Part shown: positions 49,181 to 61,831 of the stretch, in pieces
Layout of the letters: each line of letters opens with the position of its first letter
Position numbering within the stretch: position 1 is the first letter of the stretch
Translations under genes and position numbers: made by a program
Assembly: GCA_015847255.1 (NCBI GenBank)
Contig: JADLZK010009188.1
Coordinates: 89,493-153,492 of the forward strand
DNA length: 64,000 bases
Source: Hyparrhenia diplandra
Taxonomy: Eukaryota > Streptophyta > Magnoliopsida > Poales > Poaceae
Direction of reading: 5' to 3'
Notes under the pieces: model-generated
Database searches by the model: none
What the model was told of the DNA's origin: nothing
Seen by the model: only the letters and a program-made list of their open reading frames with translations

Positions 49181-50386
49181 AAGTTAATTCAAATGTACAG
49201 AGAATTGGTTCGACTTTCTGTTGGTGACTATAGGCAGTGCTCCTGTTGCTGCTTTCAACTAGACTGTCCTAGTTGAAAGTATTGTGTGTGTGTAGAATTT
49301 CAGTTGATGTATTGAACAACTAAATTAATCCTAGTTGTGCTGCTACTCTTAAGTCCAGCAGAGTTTTTATGATTTATGAACGAGCTATGCAAACATGTTA
49401 CATGATGCAGTAGTGTCATTTGCTCACTTGACAATGATAACAACATGCTTCGCAGCCAGACTGCTAGAGTTTTTATCATGTTTCTTGCAAAAGAGTGCCG
49501 GCTTTTGCTTGCTGCAGTTCGCTTGCCTTGAGCCATGGATTTTTGATTGGTCAAAGGTTGATCCGTGCATCCGTTCATTGGCTTTTTATGGAGAATTAAA
49601 TTACTTCATTTTGCGTTTCTGCTGTGAGAGTCCGACTCAGGCAGTAGTTTATCGATCATCTGCTTGGTTCGACTCTGGCTTTGCTGTGAGCTGCTAGTGC
49701 TGTCTTGGTTTGCCGATTACTTCAGGTTTCCAGCAGCTCCGTGGATGTGCAGAGCAGCCCCTGCGTGTCTCTTGCTTCCCGTTTTCTTTACTGAAATATT
49801 CAGTTAGTTGGCAGCGTGCAAGTTCAGCAGTTGGTCACGATGATAATTTCTTTGCTTGAATCATATGAAGAAGAAGATGTTGATTGACAGGTTAGTGCCC
49901 TAGTGTTTGTCTCACATGTTAATCGACAACAAGTTCTCTGGTGTCCATGTGGATCAAGTCATTTTTCATCTTTGCATCTGTCATGTTCTCCATTACAATT
50001 ATGGGTTCCCTCACATAAAAAAAATAGTCTAGAAATTCATAATGTTAATGAAAGAGCTGCAATTAAGGGTTGAGTCATCTGTTTCTTTATATCAGTGCAG
50101 TATCGTCCGCGTCAAAACGGCAGAAACCCAAGCGCTTTTCGAAAGCCCAAAACCAGACGATCTCGACTCGACTCGTAGTAGTGCCCGACCGCGACGCGGC
50201 GCTCGGTCGGTCACGCGCCACGCACTCACCTCGCTCGTTCGCCTGCACACGCGCCCGCCACCTCGTCCCCCTCGCCTCGCCTCGCCCCGCCCCGCCCCCA
50301 CTCGTCTCGCCCCCCATTGCGCGGCGAGGGCGGCAGCGATCGCGCGCGGGGAGGCCTAGACCTAACTCCGGAGGGGCACCAGCCCA
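49181..50386. other. Region between the kinesin and the O-fucosyltransferase gene
   Basis: The kinesin 3' UTR lies at the start. The last 250 bases are GC-rich (CGCCCCGCCCC-type) and fit a 5' UTR or core promoter of the next gene. No separate gene is supported. Confidence 0.45.
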
Positions 50387-53300
50387 ATGCAAGGGCATGC
50401 GTACAGCCGCCTGGGTAGCTTCGGCTCCGCGGCGAGAGCGCGCCGTCCCCGCCGCCGCCGCCTTCGCCGTCGTCCCCGGTGCAGGCTGTGCCCGGCGCTG
50501 GCGGGGGCAGCCGGACGCCCGCGAAGGCGGGTTCGGCGAGGGGGCATCCCGGGGGCCGCGGCGTCGGCAACGGCGGCGGCGCGGGTGGGGGTCGGCGCCC
50601 ACCGTGGCGGCGGCGGCGGCGGCGTGGCGCGGAGGGTGGCCAGGGTGGTGCTCGCGACACTGCTGCGGAGGCAGGCGGTGTTCCTCTTTGCGCCGCTGCT
50701 GTACGTCGCCGCGATGCTGCTGTACATGGGCTCGGTCCGCTCGACGCCGTGCCGCGGATAATCAAGCGCCAGCCGCCCGGGTCGGTGTACCGCAGTCCGC
50801 AACTGTACGCGCGGCTCCGCGCCGACATGGACGCCGACAACTCCACCGGCGCGGTTAGTGTGCTTCCCTCCCTCCTTGCACGTTTGTTGCATCATTTTGA
50901 TTTGGTTTGTGGTGCTTGCGACATGGCGCAAATGTTTGGCCGTACTGATCACGGAATGGTTTAAGCATGATCGAGCTTATGCATAAGCAGCGTAGTACTT
51001 TTGCATATGGTGGTCGAGCTGAGATGGTGTAACATGCTCTTTAGATTATTTGGACTGGTGTTGATCAATCCGAACTGGCACCTGGTTGTCTTCTAATAGT
51101 GGGGAAAATGGGTGACGGTGGACATGTGCTTCAAACGGGGGTTATTTTACTTGTTCACTCATCAGTACATGTGATTGCTTTGTGTCATGGGATGACATGA
51201 ACGGACATTTTGTCCCATCTTCTGAAACATGGTTCACAGGTTGGCAGGCATGTTAGAATGTTATTGGTCATTGCTACATTACAAGATCATTGGTGGGTTT
51301 AGTCAAATTGTCTCATCCAAATTAGTATGTGCTATCCTGCCCTTTGATAAAGTGTGGTTTCTTTATTTATTACACTGTGCTCTAATGAGTGGTGTTCGTT
51401 TCGCTTGCCCTCATTGTCATGGATAATATTACTGCTCGATTTTTTATATATAAAAAATAGCATTCACAGTTTCACACACATAATGGGATACTGCACAAGT
51501 GAAATCATGTGATGCCTGAAACCAAATTTGATGCACTCATGATCAAGGAGCTCCGGTCGCACTTGCGTCGCAACAAACAAACTTTGCCTGCATTTCTGGT
51601 GTTTAAGGACGTGTTTGGTTGCCCGCACCCAGCCATACATGCATCCCGGGATGCAGGGGAACCAGGTGTTTGGTTTGCTCCTCCCCTTCCGGTCAGGCTG
51701 AGCTCGTGCAAAAGGTACCCTCGGCCATGCTCGCGAGGTACGCTCGAATCGGGCGTTTCCCTCGGGCGAGGCTCGCTTCGGTGCTCCAGCGGCCAGCGGT
51801 CTTGGTGATGATTACGGGCGGATGGAGATGGCGGGAGCGGGGAGATTGCTAGGGTCACCTCCTCCTTTCCCCTCCGTTCACCGCCTCCCTCACAGTCTTC
51901 TCTCCCGCCGCCTCTCTCTCTCGGTCTCCGTTCCCCATCTGTGCCGTCCGCCCGTCGGTATGTGCTCCACCTCGTCGTGGATCTGAACGCAGCAGCAGCA
52001 GCACCTCCGTCGTCGAAGCCCTCCGACCGCCCGCCCTACGTCGCCGCCGCTCACCCCTGCGTCCCGCCCTTCCTGCATATCCGCAGCAGCCACCCCTCCC
52101 GCGCGCCCGCCTCGCCGCTGTACCATCCGGCACCCACGTCACTGGGACGGCGGACGGCGCTGGACATGATGGATGGAAGCCAAGATGGCCCCGATGGCTC
52201 AGGTGATTTCAATCCCTCAGCGCCCGCTGCTATCTTCAAATTACTGCGATTTGTCAATAGTAAAGACGACTGCCTCGATTGCCTGGGCAGGGTACCTCGA
52301 GTGGCTGGCCACTTTGTTCATGCAGTGCACAAGTCAAAGCTCAGTTTGTTCATGTGCTCTGCATTTGAGGTGCTCGATAGAATGCCAAAACAACGAGGAA
52401 AAAAAAGCGTTGCACACACACAGACCGGCCTGACGGCCTCTGTACCTTTCTGTTCACTACCAGGTCAATATATATCATAATACTTGATTATATATGTATC
52501 TTTTGTTTTTATCAAAGTGTCTCTCAATGCTTTGTGTTCACAAATTTAGCAGCGTCATCATTGTACGCCTCCAGCTGCTTCTAGGTACTTAGTTCCAATG
52601 TTGGTAGATGACTTGCTAATCTAAACTTGCACTGTTCCTTTCAATTTTTTGAACCTGGACTTCAATTGTAATCTGTTTTGTTGAGATGTCATGGAGGTAA
52701 GCTTACCATGTGTTTGAATTGGGTAACCCAACCTTGGTGGGTGCAGCCAACCAAACACTGTCCCGCATATGCCCAGTTCAAATTGAGTCGCGAAGCGGAC
52801 AACCAAACACAGGCCGTGTAGCCTGGCTGCACCGAGCCGGGCAACCAAACAAGCCCCCCCTTGCATACTTTGAACCTGGCTGGGGCTGGCCTGGCTGGCC
52901 AGCGGGCCTGGCTGCCTGTGGAAGACAACCAAACACGCCCTAAGTGTTCTCAAGATCTTGTTTGGTCATCTTCAGCACCTTTTATTCGTGTATGTATCAT
53001 TTATAACATTTTTTTAAGCTTACATAATTTTATTATGTCCTCAAATGAAACTATAATCCGAGGTTTTGACAGACAAAACAAATGAATTTCAAATGATCTA
53101 ATGCAAAATATGGGTGAATGTAACAAGAAACTGAATTCCAAAATGAAACAAAGTAAAGTCCGGTTGAGTGGACCAAAGAAATTAGTTTCAATATGCAATC
53201 TGCTGAAATCTGTTTATGCTAAAAGATAAAACATCAAATCGATCAGCAGGTAGGCATTTCCTTTTATCATGCCAAGTGGAATAGGAATAAGAACATTGAG

Positions 53301-56300
53301 TATATATTTGCATCTATTTACATCTTAAATCACAATATCCCACAGAACATATTAGCTGGACGGCATCCAGGAATGAAGTAGAAAAAAAGGCCCTGTTCTT
53401 CGGTTTCCATTATAATTTTCTACTTCTTATTTGTGTTAATTTTGAATCTATGCTTCATTCTCTCACATTTTAATATTTTTCTAGCTAGCAACTGTATGGA
53501 GGCACACTTACAAAGGTGGCACATATGCCCTGCATAAAAAAACGTGACAAATGGTATGGCACTTTCCTGACGTTCTTACATTTTTTTTGACCCTTGACTA
53601 AATATGGTGCATCAGATGTGCAATTTCGTGCATTTGTAATTTCTAATTCTGTTTATTCCTTCTAATGTCTTGTTTTGGTACTTCTAATGTGTCGATGCAA
53701 TACATGTTATTTTGTTTCCTTTCTGATATGTAGATTGTAAAACCCCTGAACACATGCAATACAGAAGTTAGTTTACATGGTCTTAAGTTTTGATTTTAAC
53801 AAATGGCTTGTTGTTGCACACAGTTCTATTGTTATATAGAATTGCAAACAGGCAAACAGGAGTTCTGCTACTGGCCTACTATTTGTTCTGCTCCACTGTA
53901 ATCAGTTTATAAAAAAAAAAACAAGGGAAAAAGCTTAACTCTGCTTTTAGAAAGCAATATCTGGTTCAGAACAGCTGGGGTTCCCAGCTTGAACAAAGTG
54001 TAAAGGGGTAACAGGCCAATGACCCTACAACAACAAAGCTAATTTTCAGAGATGTCATAATGAGTTTATCATAGAAAATGTAGAGGTTGACGAAATTGTT
54101 ATTATATCACTCTCTTAAGGCAGAAACATCATTTTATAAAACTTGCATATGGCCCTTGATCTCTCTCTATCTCTGATAAGTTATTCCATAACTTCTGTTA
54201 GGTTTACCTGAATCAAATGGCTACATATACATTGAGGCAAATGGTGGTTTAAATCAACAAAGGACATCGGTAGTCGCCTTACCTCAGTGTTTCATATTAC
54301 TCCTGATATTTTTTATATTTTTTGTTAGCTGCTATGTAGTATCTTAAGTTACTAACTCATGCCTCTATTCCTTTTGCTTTTTAGATATGCAATGCAGTTG
54401 CCATTGCTGGTTTTCTGAATGCTACTCTCATCATCCCAAATTTCCATTTCCATAGCATTTGGAGGGATCCTAGGTGCATTCCCCACCTCTCAACTCAAAT
54501 TTCTATTAAATACTGAATATACCATTAAATCCACCTGTAAGCTAAATGGTCCTAAGGTTGCTCACCATGGTCGATTAATCCTGGTGGCGTCTTTAGCTAA
54601 TCCTTTGCTAGGCGTGTGTGTGCTGTGCTGGGGAGAAGGCATTTTGCCTCTCTCCCTTGTTTTATTCTTTTTTCTTCTTAATGAAATGCGTGGAGCTCTC
54701 CTGCATAGTTTGAGATTTTTTAACATGGTTTTGTATTACAGTATGATTTCAAGTAATATTGAGGGAGTTGTACTGCACCATGGACAAAATTATGTAGATC
54801 TGAAGTTAGTTGTCCACTGTGTTGCTAGTTGTTGTTGACTGCACTAGTTAACACACCATAAAGGACCAAAACTGGTATTGGTTGTTATCCTTGTTTGCAT
54901 GTCATGTTGGGAAAACTTCGCTTCAGTGACTGAATTGCAGTTTCTTTTTGTTATTATTGCTGAGAAATTCTTAAACGGGTTATATCAATTAGTTCTAGGA
55001 GGAAAATAATAGTTTTTAATGATTGGATTATTGTTACTTTACCTATTGTTGGGTGTAGTATACATTTGACACTTGGTTGTATTGGATGGCTCTGCCTTTT
55101 GTTGAGTTGTTTCACTTTCTTCAGGTTCTTTTGACAGTTCAGGTGGTTGTAGATTCTATTGATTGTTTGTGTGCACTGTGAGATTTAACTTTGTCTTAGC
55201 TGATGAAAATGCCACGTGTCAGTATTATACTTTTCTGCTTGTAAATTGTATTAACATCAGACATTTCATTTTGGATACAGCAAATTCAGTGATATCTATG
55301 ATAAAGATCACTTTGTACAACGCCTACAAAATGATGTTCGAGTAGTTGACAAAATTCGGATTTTTATAATGGAGCGGTTTGGTCATAATCTCAGCAATGT
55401 GTTTAATTTCAAGATAAAGGCTTGGGCACGCATTCAATATTACAGGGATGTTGTTCTTCCAAAATTAGTTGAAGAAAGGTGAGTTTAAATACAGTTCGGT
55501 TACTACTTCTTGAATCTTCTGCTATCTTGGCACAAAAATAAATAAATAAATAATCCCTGGCAACCCAAAAAAATAGTGGCAGGGTGTGGGCTTGTGGGAC
55601 CTGTGGTTGGTTTGGGTAGTTGCAGTGGTTGGCAGCCCATTGGGTTTCGGTATGACCCAGGTTACCATGCAGCTCCATGGGGTGAAGCTGAGTTTGGTAG
55701 TTTTATCGGTTGGTTTGAGTTACTTTCTTTCTCGGAGTAAAAACCACGGGGCGGTCTTCCCTAGAGGTGGAAGGCAGGTAGAAGTTGGACATCCATGGAT
55801 TTTAGCAAATGAACTAGGAATTCAATCTTTTTTTTTTTTTTGAATTTCCTGCCTTCCTAGTTCATTTTTTTTGAACTAGAGGGTATCCATTGGACATCCA
55901 TGGATATCCAACTTCCACCTATTCCCCCAACGGACAAGTATTATATAAGTTTATGTTATATCCAGTCATCAGTTGCTTACATTCCATATGAATTAACTGG
56001 TGCACTAATTCAAATGTTATAGCTTTATTAATTGTAACATTGTTTCAAAAAAAATAATCGGTAACACAATGTCTATATCTGATTACTATCATTTACTGTA
56101 GAATAGAGAGCGCTTCTAGTATGTTGGATATGAATTTGATATTAAACTTGACATGGGAATCTGTAAAAACATATATGATATATTTTTTTTTTTGAAAAAG
56201 CATATATGATATATTTATAACCACTGCAACCTTTTTATTGGACTTGCTATGATATTCATATATAGTTAACATAGGATATCCTATATTAAAAATCTTTAGT

Positions 56301-58075
56301 GGTGTTTGGAGCATCTCTTCAACTTTATCCTCTTGAATTTGTTCTAGAAGGATACTACCTCTTCATTCCTGATACTTATCTGCAGCAACCATTTCCTCTG
56401 GCTTAATCAATTTTTTCACTCTTTGCCATCAAAAGTTTCTGTGACCTGTTGCTTGTGGAAGCTGACTTTCGAGGACTACTAAATTGTTGACACTCCCTTT
56501 AATGATGGAATTAGGTGTGAAATCATTTCCCTGTTTACAAGGGCACTACTATTTGGCTAGGAGTTTTTTTTTTTTTTTAAGTATCATGAAGTGTTCATGT
56601 CAATTATAATGCATTTCTTTCTGATGCTATGCTCTTTTTTTTTTTTTTTTTTTTTTTTGCGAAACTGATGCTATGCTCTTTAGTGCAGATTCATCAGGAT
56701 TTCTCCTTTTGCCAACCGACTCTCGTTTGATGCACCTTCTGCTGTTCAACGGTTGAGATGCTTGGCAAACTTTGAAGCCTTAAAATTCTCTAAGCCAATT
56801 GTGTCTTTGTCTGAAACCTTAGTTTCTCGAATGAGAGAGAGAAGTATTCAAAGTGATGGGAAATATATCTCAGTGCATCTTCGTTTTGAGGAGGTTCGAT
56901 CTCTTCCATGAAACTCAATGCTTATAATGTTTGGGAACCAGGGAACCACATTATGTATTTGACTCTTGTGTGTGTTCTCAAGTAAGTGTGGCATCTGCTA
57001 ATTGATATCTTGCAGGATATGATTGCCTTCTCATGTTGTGTATATGATGGTGGTGATGAGGAGAAGAAGGAAATGGATGCAGCCAGAGAAATAGGTTGGA
57101 GAGGGAAATTTACTAAGAGAGGACGGGTAATAAGGCCAGGAGTGATCAGAATGAATGGAAAATGCCCTCTTACACCTTTGGAGGTATGTCTGTATCTAGG
57201 GACCCTGTATCTAATATCAGAAGGTAGAACAACTTGCTTTTATTGACATTTCAGAAATTTGCTCTCAAGCACACTTTGCTGGACCATGCTTTGTTCATTT
57301 TCTTTTATTCAGTTTAAAACAAATTCATTTAGGATCAGGCAGAATTTGTCTTGAGATGCTTATCTTGTGATCTTTAGGTTGGGCTAATGCTTCGTGGAAT
57401 GGGTTTCAGCAATAAGACTGCAATCTTTTTGGCATCTGGAAAGATTTACAGAGCAGAGAAGAACATGGCTTCTCTTCTTGAAATGTTTCCTCTCCTGCAG
57501 ACAAAAGAGACACTGGCATCAGAAGAGGAACTTGCTCCATTCAAGGTAGGAATTGCAGGGTTAGCTACATTGTTTTTGTTCTGTACTTCCATACGTCGAT
57601 TGTTCTAAAACAACTCATTATTCCCAGAATTTCTCCTCAAGGATGGCTGCTATTGACTATAGTGTTTGTGCCCAAAGTGAAGTTTTTGTGACTACACAAG
57701 GCGGAAATTTCCCGCATTTCCTTATGGGTCACAGGAGATACTTGTATGGTGGGCATTCAAAAACAATTAAACCAGACAAAAGAAGGCTTGCTGTACTCTT
57801 TGATAATCCACGTATAGGGTATGAACTTTGCCCATGTATTGTTTTGGTTTATCTTGAGTTCTAAGCACTTGATCATCCTGTTTATTAAAATCGTAACTAT
57901 CATTATGTGCAGGTGGAAGGCATTGAAACGGCACTTGCTTAATATGAGAGCACACAGTGATGCCAAGGGGGTTGAAATGAAAAGACCAAACGAATCCATA
58001 TATACCTTTCCGTGTCCTGATTGCATGTGCCGCTTGAACAGAACAGAACACTCAAAATCCAAACACAGTAGATAG
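50387..58075 (+). CDS. O-fucosyltransferase family protein (plant GT65/GT106-like), Golgi type II membrane protein
   Basis: Predicted Golgi glycosyltransferase that transfers fucose or a related sugar from a nucleotide sugar. Ten exons: 50387-50853, 53485-53553, 54202-54269, 54385-54473, 55281-55478, 56689-56893, 57016-57183, 57378-57545, 57628-57818 and 57913-58075; phases agree. Exon 1 encodes a basic, Gly/Arg-rich cytosolic head, a membrane anchor (AVFLFAPLLYVAAMLLYMG) and a stem (RQPPGSVYRSPQLYARLR). The catalytic domain has NGYIYIEANGGLNQQR, ICNAVAIAGFLNATLIIPNF, ARIQYYRDVVLPKL, KYISVHLRFEEDMIAFSCC, GKCPLTPLEVGLMLRGMGF, and TTQGGNFPHFLMGHRRYLYG. It ends EHSKSKHSR. Exon 1 has a one-base break near 50730, where the anchor runs on in one frame and DAVPRIIKRQPPG in another; exon 2 has a break in its A run. 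Exon 5 appears to hold two compensating errors (IRIFIMERF where IPDFIMERF is usual). The exact sugar acceptor is unknown. Confidence 0.88.
51607..52940. mobile_element. 1.33 kb Harbinger-like non-autonomous element in intron 1 of the O-fucosyltransferase gene
   Basis: Ends GGACGTGTTTGGTTGCC and CAACCAAACACGCCC are inverted repeats, flanked by TAA at 51604-51606 and 52941-52943, as expected of PIF/Harbinger. Several CAACCAAACA copies lie near the right end (about 52748, 52801, 52841 and 52927). The interior at 51840-52480 is GC-rich and has a 179-codon open frame (51941-52480) that I do not recognise. No transposase motif is seen. Confidence 0.65.
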
Positions 58076-59304
58076 TATCTCATAGATGCATTTCCAGACT
58101 AACCCTATTCTTTCTGACGTCCAGTTTAGTTTGTTTGCTCTTCATTTGCTGTGCAGCTTTTCATTACTTCATCTGCAAGCACACTTGCCAGTTGCCACAG
58201 CATTGAAAGCAATCTGTTCTCCCTATGTAGCGGTATTTTCCTTGTATAGCATATGCCAACATGGAAACCCCAGATTGCTCCGTAGAGTATTAGACCAATT
58301 GTGATGCTAACTATACATCAACTGACTAAAATCCCCCAACAACAGATCTGACTCCAGTAGGATACTATCCATTGTCAATGAAGTATCAAATTGTTTTGGG
58401 TAGTATTGCTGTTGTACATGGTTCATTAGCAGTCTGTCATCATGTACAAATTTTGAATGGAAGACAGGCATTGTAAAAAATCTCTCATTCCCTGTATTCT
58501 TTTAGCTAGGTCTTCGCTGTTTTAACTGTCTCTGATACTTCTATTCACAATTCTAAAAATGGAAACTGCCCAGTGGAACTTGATTCTTGCTTCGTCGGTA
58601 TAGAGGCAAGGTATCTGCTTATTTGCAACCAGAAGCTGCTTTGGTGAGTTTAATCATCTGAGAGTGAGCTTAAGGTAAGATCCGTCGTGCTAGGGATGGC
58701 AATCCTACTTGTCAATGTGCATACCCATGGGTGTTGGTACAAAATTGCACTCGTGGGTTGGATAAGTTTTTTTTTTTTTTTTTTACCGAAATATGGATAA
58801 GATTACACCCATTGGTCTGTGTGGATATATTGTTTCACATGTTACGCAGTTAATAGATTTCTCGGGGCAGATCTAGCACACGGGCTGGAGCCCCTACTCC
58901 ACCCACTATTATCGGAAGACGTGGAATCCCTCCGTTTTACAAATTCCTTCCCCATCCTTTATTTTTTTTTAAAAAAATGAGAAACTTAGAAAGGGCCGAA
59001 TTATAGAAATAAGGAGCAAGAGTTCTTATTCTTATTACTTCTTATTATTGTCTCGACAAAATTCAGCAGTCAACAAGGTCAAGCATTATAATATTTCACG
59101 TTGTACAAACATGGACAAATTTCTAACAGAAACTTTTAAAAAATGTATCTAGAGTTTTAGTTTACCAAAAATTGTGCTTGAACATCTCTAATAGTACCTA
59201 ATAATTTCTTCCAAAAACATAGTGTTTCTCAACTTCCAAAAAGGTTTTAGAGCAATAAATAAGATCATCTATAACAATTTCTACTAATTTGCTTCTAAAA
59301 TATA
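58076..59304. other. 3' flank of the O-fucosyltransferase gene
   Basis: The first 400-500 bases are probably the 3' UTR. A poly(T) run lies near 58770, with no gene recognised. Confidence 0.45.
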
Positions 59305-59446
59305 CTCCCCCATTCCAAATTATAAGACGTTTTGGCTTTTCTAGATACATTTCTTTTGTTATGCACCTAGTTATACACTATGTCTAGATACATAATTAAA
59401 TTAAAGTATCTAGAAAAGCCAAAACATCTTATAATTTGAATGGAGG
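59305..59446. mobile_element. Stowaway-type MITE
   Basis: Ends CTCCCCCATTCCAAATTATA and TATAATTTGAATGGAGG are inverted repeats, and the arms GTTTTGGCTTTTCTAGATAC and GTATCTAGAAAAGCCAAAAC are perfectly complementary. It belongs to the same family as the copy at 1669-1783. Confidence 0.85.
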
Positions 59447-61831
59447 TAATAGAAGTCAATTTGACATCAGGAATCCTATACTATTTTGAAATTATCTAAA
59501 CCACTTTTATATTTTTTTTGTCTCTTATATAATTGCATCAGGAACCCTTTTCTACTTTTTTTATTCTTTTCCACACCCTTCCACCTCTAGATTGGTCGAT
59601 GGATACGCTATTCCCACACGAGCATTTTTGCGCACAAGTGCGGAGTTTTTCCAAGTGCCAATAGATTGGGAACGTTTTTTTTTTTTTTTTTTTTTGGAAA
59701 CTGTTGGGAAGAGATTTTGAGAACTATTGGAGTTGCTCTAACAAATTAGAAAGCCTAATAAAAAAGTACTACAACTCTCTTGTTGTCATCAAGAGATGGT
59801 TCAATGGTGAGTGAAGAGTGACAGTGAATTTGCAAAATGAATACTCCCAAATATGTTCGCCTAAAATCATGAAATTTTAGGAAAACTAAGATCAGTAAGT
59901 TATCTACAACTTTTTCATTGACAAGGTTCATAGTAAACATCATTTCGTCATGAAATCATCACCAGAACAGAAACTATGTAAGCAGCCATATTTCTAGATC
60001 TTCCACTTTTAGATTCCATCCTAATTTTCCATACATCAATCCACATTTGTTTGAATGATGGAGACTACCCGTGTGTTTGGATGCGGGATCACTGGGTTGG
60101 GATGACTCCAACCCGCGTTTTGGGGACGGAGCCGCCCCCGTTCTATATTTGGTTGCAATCTTTATTTTTGGGGACGGAGTGGCTCCATCTAGTGTTTGGT
60201 TGCAGTGTTGGGGATGAAGAACGGGAAGCCTCAGAACAATGTTATTATTAACACTTTGCATCGGGACCCCTAGAGTTTATTGGAATCCATCGGGGCCTAA
60301 TCTAAAATTTCTTCTCTCTTGTACTTTTACCAAAGCAACCCAGAAAGTGAAATAAAATTCCTTGTATTAGCATGTTTAAATCAATTTTTGCAGTAGGTCC
60401 CAGCAGATTAATGACTTTTGCACAACTGTTTTTTTTTTTCTGTATTAGCAGATTTATTCATTTGGGTGAGGGTTTGCTTCCTGCATGTTGCTGTGGACCT
60501 AAAGATGATGGGGAAAGTTGGTTAGTAGATATAAACATCAAGTCTTCTCCTCTTAGTTCCTACTATTTGCAGGAGTCATGCTTCTTCCGTATTAAGCTCT
60601 AGTCTTTTGATTAATGCTTTAAAGTTCAAGTGGGTTTCTCACCCATTGTTTGTTCGTTTGAAAATCATTGTGCCAGCTGAGTGTTTACGGTGAGATTTCT
60701 TATGGTGGACCTTATCAACTTGAATCGGAGATGCGTGGGTGCTTGTATTTTTGGTTGGGTAGTACTGCCTCTGTTCTAAAACTCTTGCAATTCCCGCTTC
60801 CCCGGAATAATGTACAAGCAATTATATATTAAAATATATAAATATTTATACTAAGTAATTAGTATCATCGGAAAGATCTTTAAGTTTAGTTTTTTAACAA
60901 ATTTATTTAGAGATATAAATGTTGCACGTATTTTCTAAAAAATCTACCAAAATTGATTAAGACGTTTCCCACACTTGCAAGAGTTTTTGGAACGGAGGGA
61001 GTACTCATTTAGACCAATCTTGTCTACACAAGTATGCAACACATAGTTTATTTCTTGTGTTTTATATGCACTATTTGTATTTGACTTCTATGCTAGATTA
61101 AGACTTGGAAATAACATCATGGGATTTTATCTAGATGAAACTTATTTTACCTTTTTGTTGTGTCAAAAGTTGTCTTAGTGTCTGAGTCTGTATTTGTGCA
61201 ATTCGCAAAAATGAAAAACACTAGAACATGAGTCATGACCATCCATATGTAGTTGGTCACTTCATTTTCTCAAAATCTATATGTATTGTGCATTGTAGAG
61301 GATAATTGAGATGAGTTGTGTATCGTCTTGCTAGAGCTGGTGGCCAGCCTTGCTAGCTGCCTAGCTGCTGCTACAGACTACTACAGTCCAAGCTACCCAC
61401 CAGGCCCCTCACGCCATAAATTTCATGAAAACACGAATCACATCGCGCTGGCGGTATAGCACCCTATGTCCCAAAAAAAAAAAAAAAAATTATTTCACTA
61501 AAGAAAAGTCGGCTGAAAGAGATTTTAATAATTGATTTTTTATATGATATATGTTATGAAGTGCTAAAGAATCATCTTAACTAAAAAAAAGTTTAATAAA
61601 AAAAGTTTACCATTTGTACACGGAGGGATTAAAACTTTGTCAAATACTAACTCAAATATCCATTCCGGATATAAAATAATACTGCCACCGAACAATTTTT
61701 CCTTTGAAAAAAAGGCGCTGTACTGACAAAAGCGAAATAAAATATTCATTCCCTTGCGCTCACCACCCCGCATCTGGAGCTTCACCACCTCACTCGCTCT
61801 CGCTCTCGCTCACTCCAATAGTGGCGGCGAG
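59447..61831. other. Intergenic region upstream of the FLA gene
   Basis: AT-rich, with several long T or A runs and a MITE at 60764-61002. A partial transposon-like stretch at about 60060-60260 carries GTGTGTTTGGATGCGG and repeated GGGGACGGAG. The FLA promoter should lie near 61500-61800. No gene is supported. Confidence 0.45.
60764..61002. mobile_element. Stowaway-type MITE
   Basis: It starts TACTGCCTCTGTTCTAAAAC and ends TTTTTGGAACGGAGGGAGTA. The ends are inverted repeats, with CTCTTGCAA and TTGCAAGAG paired just inside. Confidence 0.75.

Noticed and set aside
50087..50952. Long minus-strand frames opposite the first exon of the O-fucosyltransferase gene
   Set aside because: The plus strand carries the membrane anchor and stem of the enzyme; the minus frames are composition artefacts.
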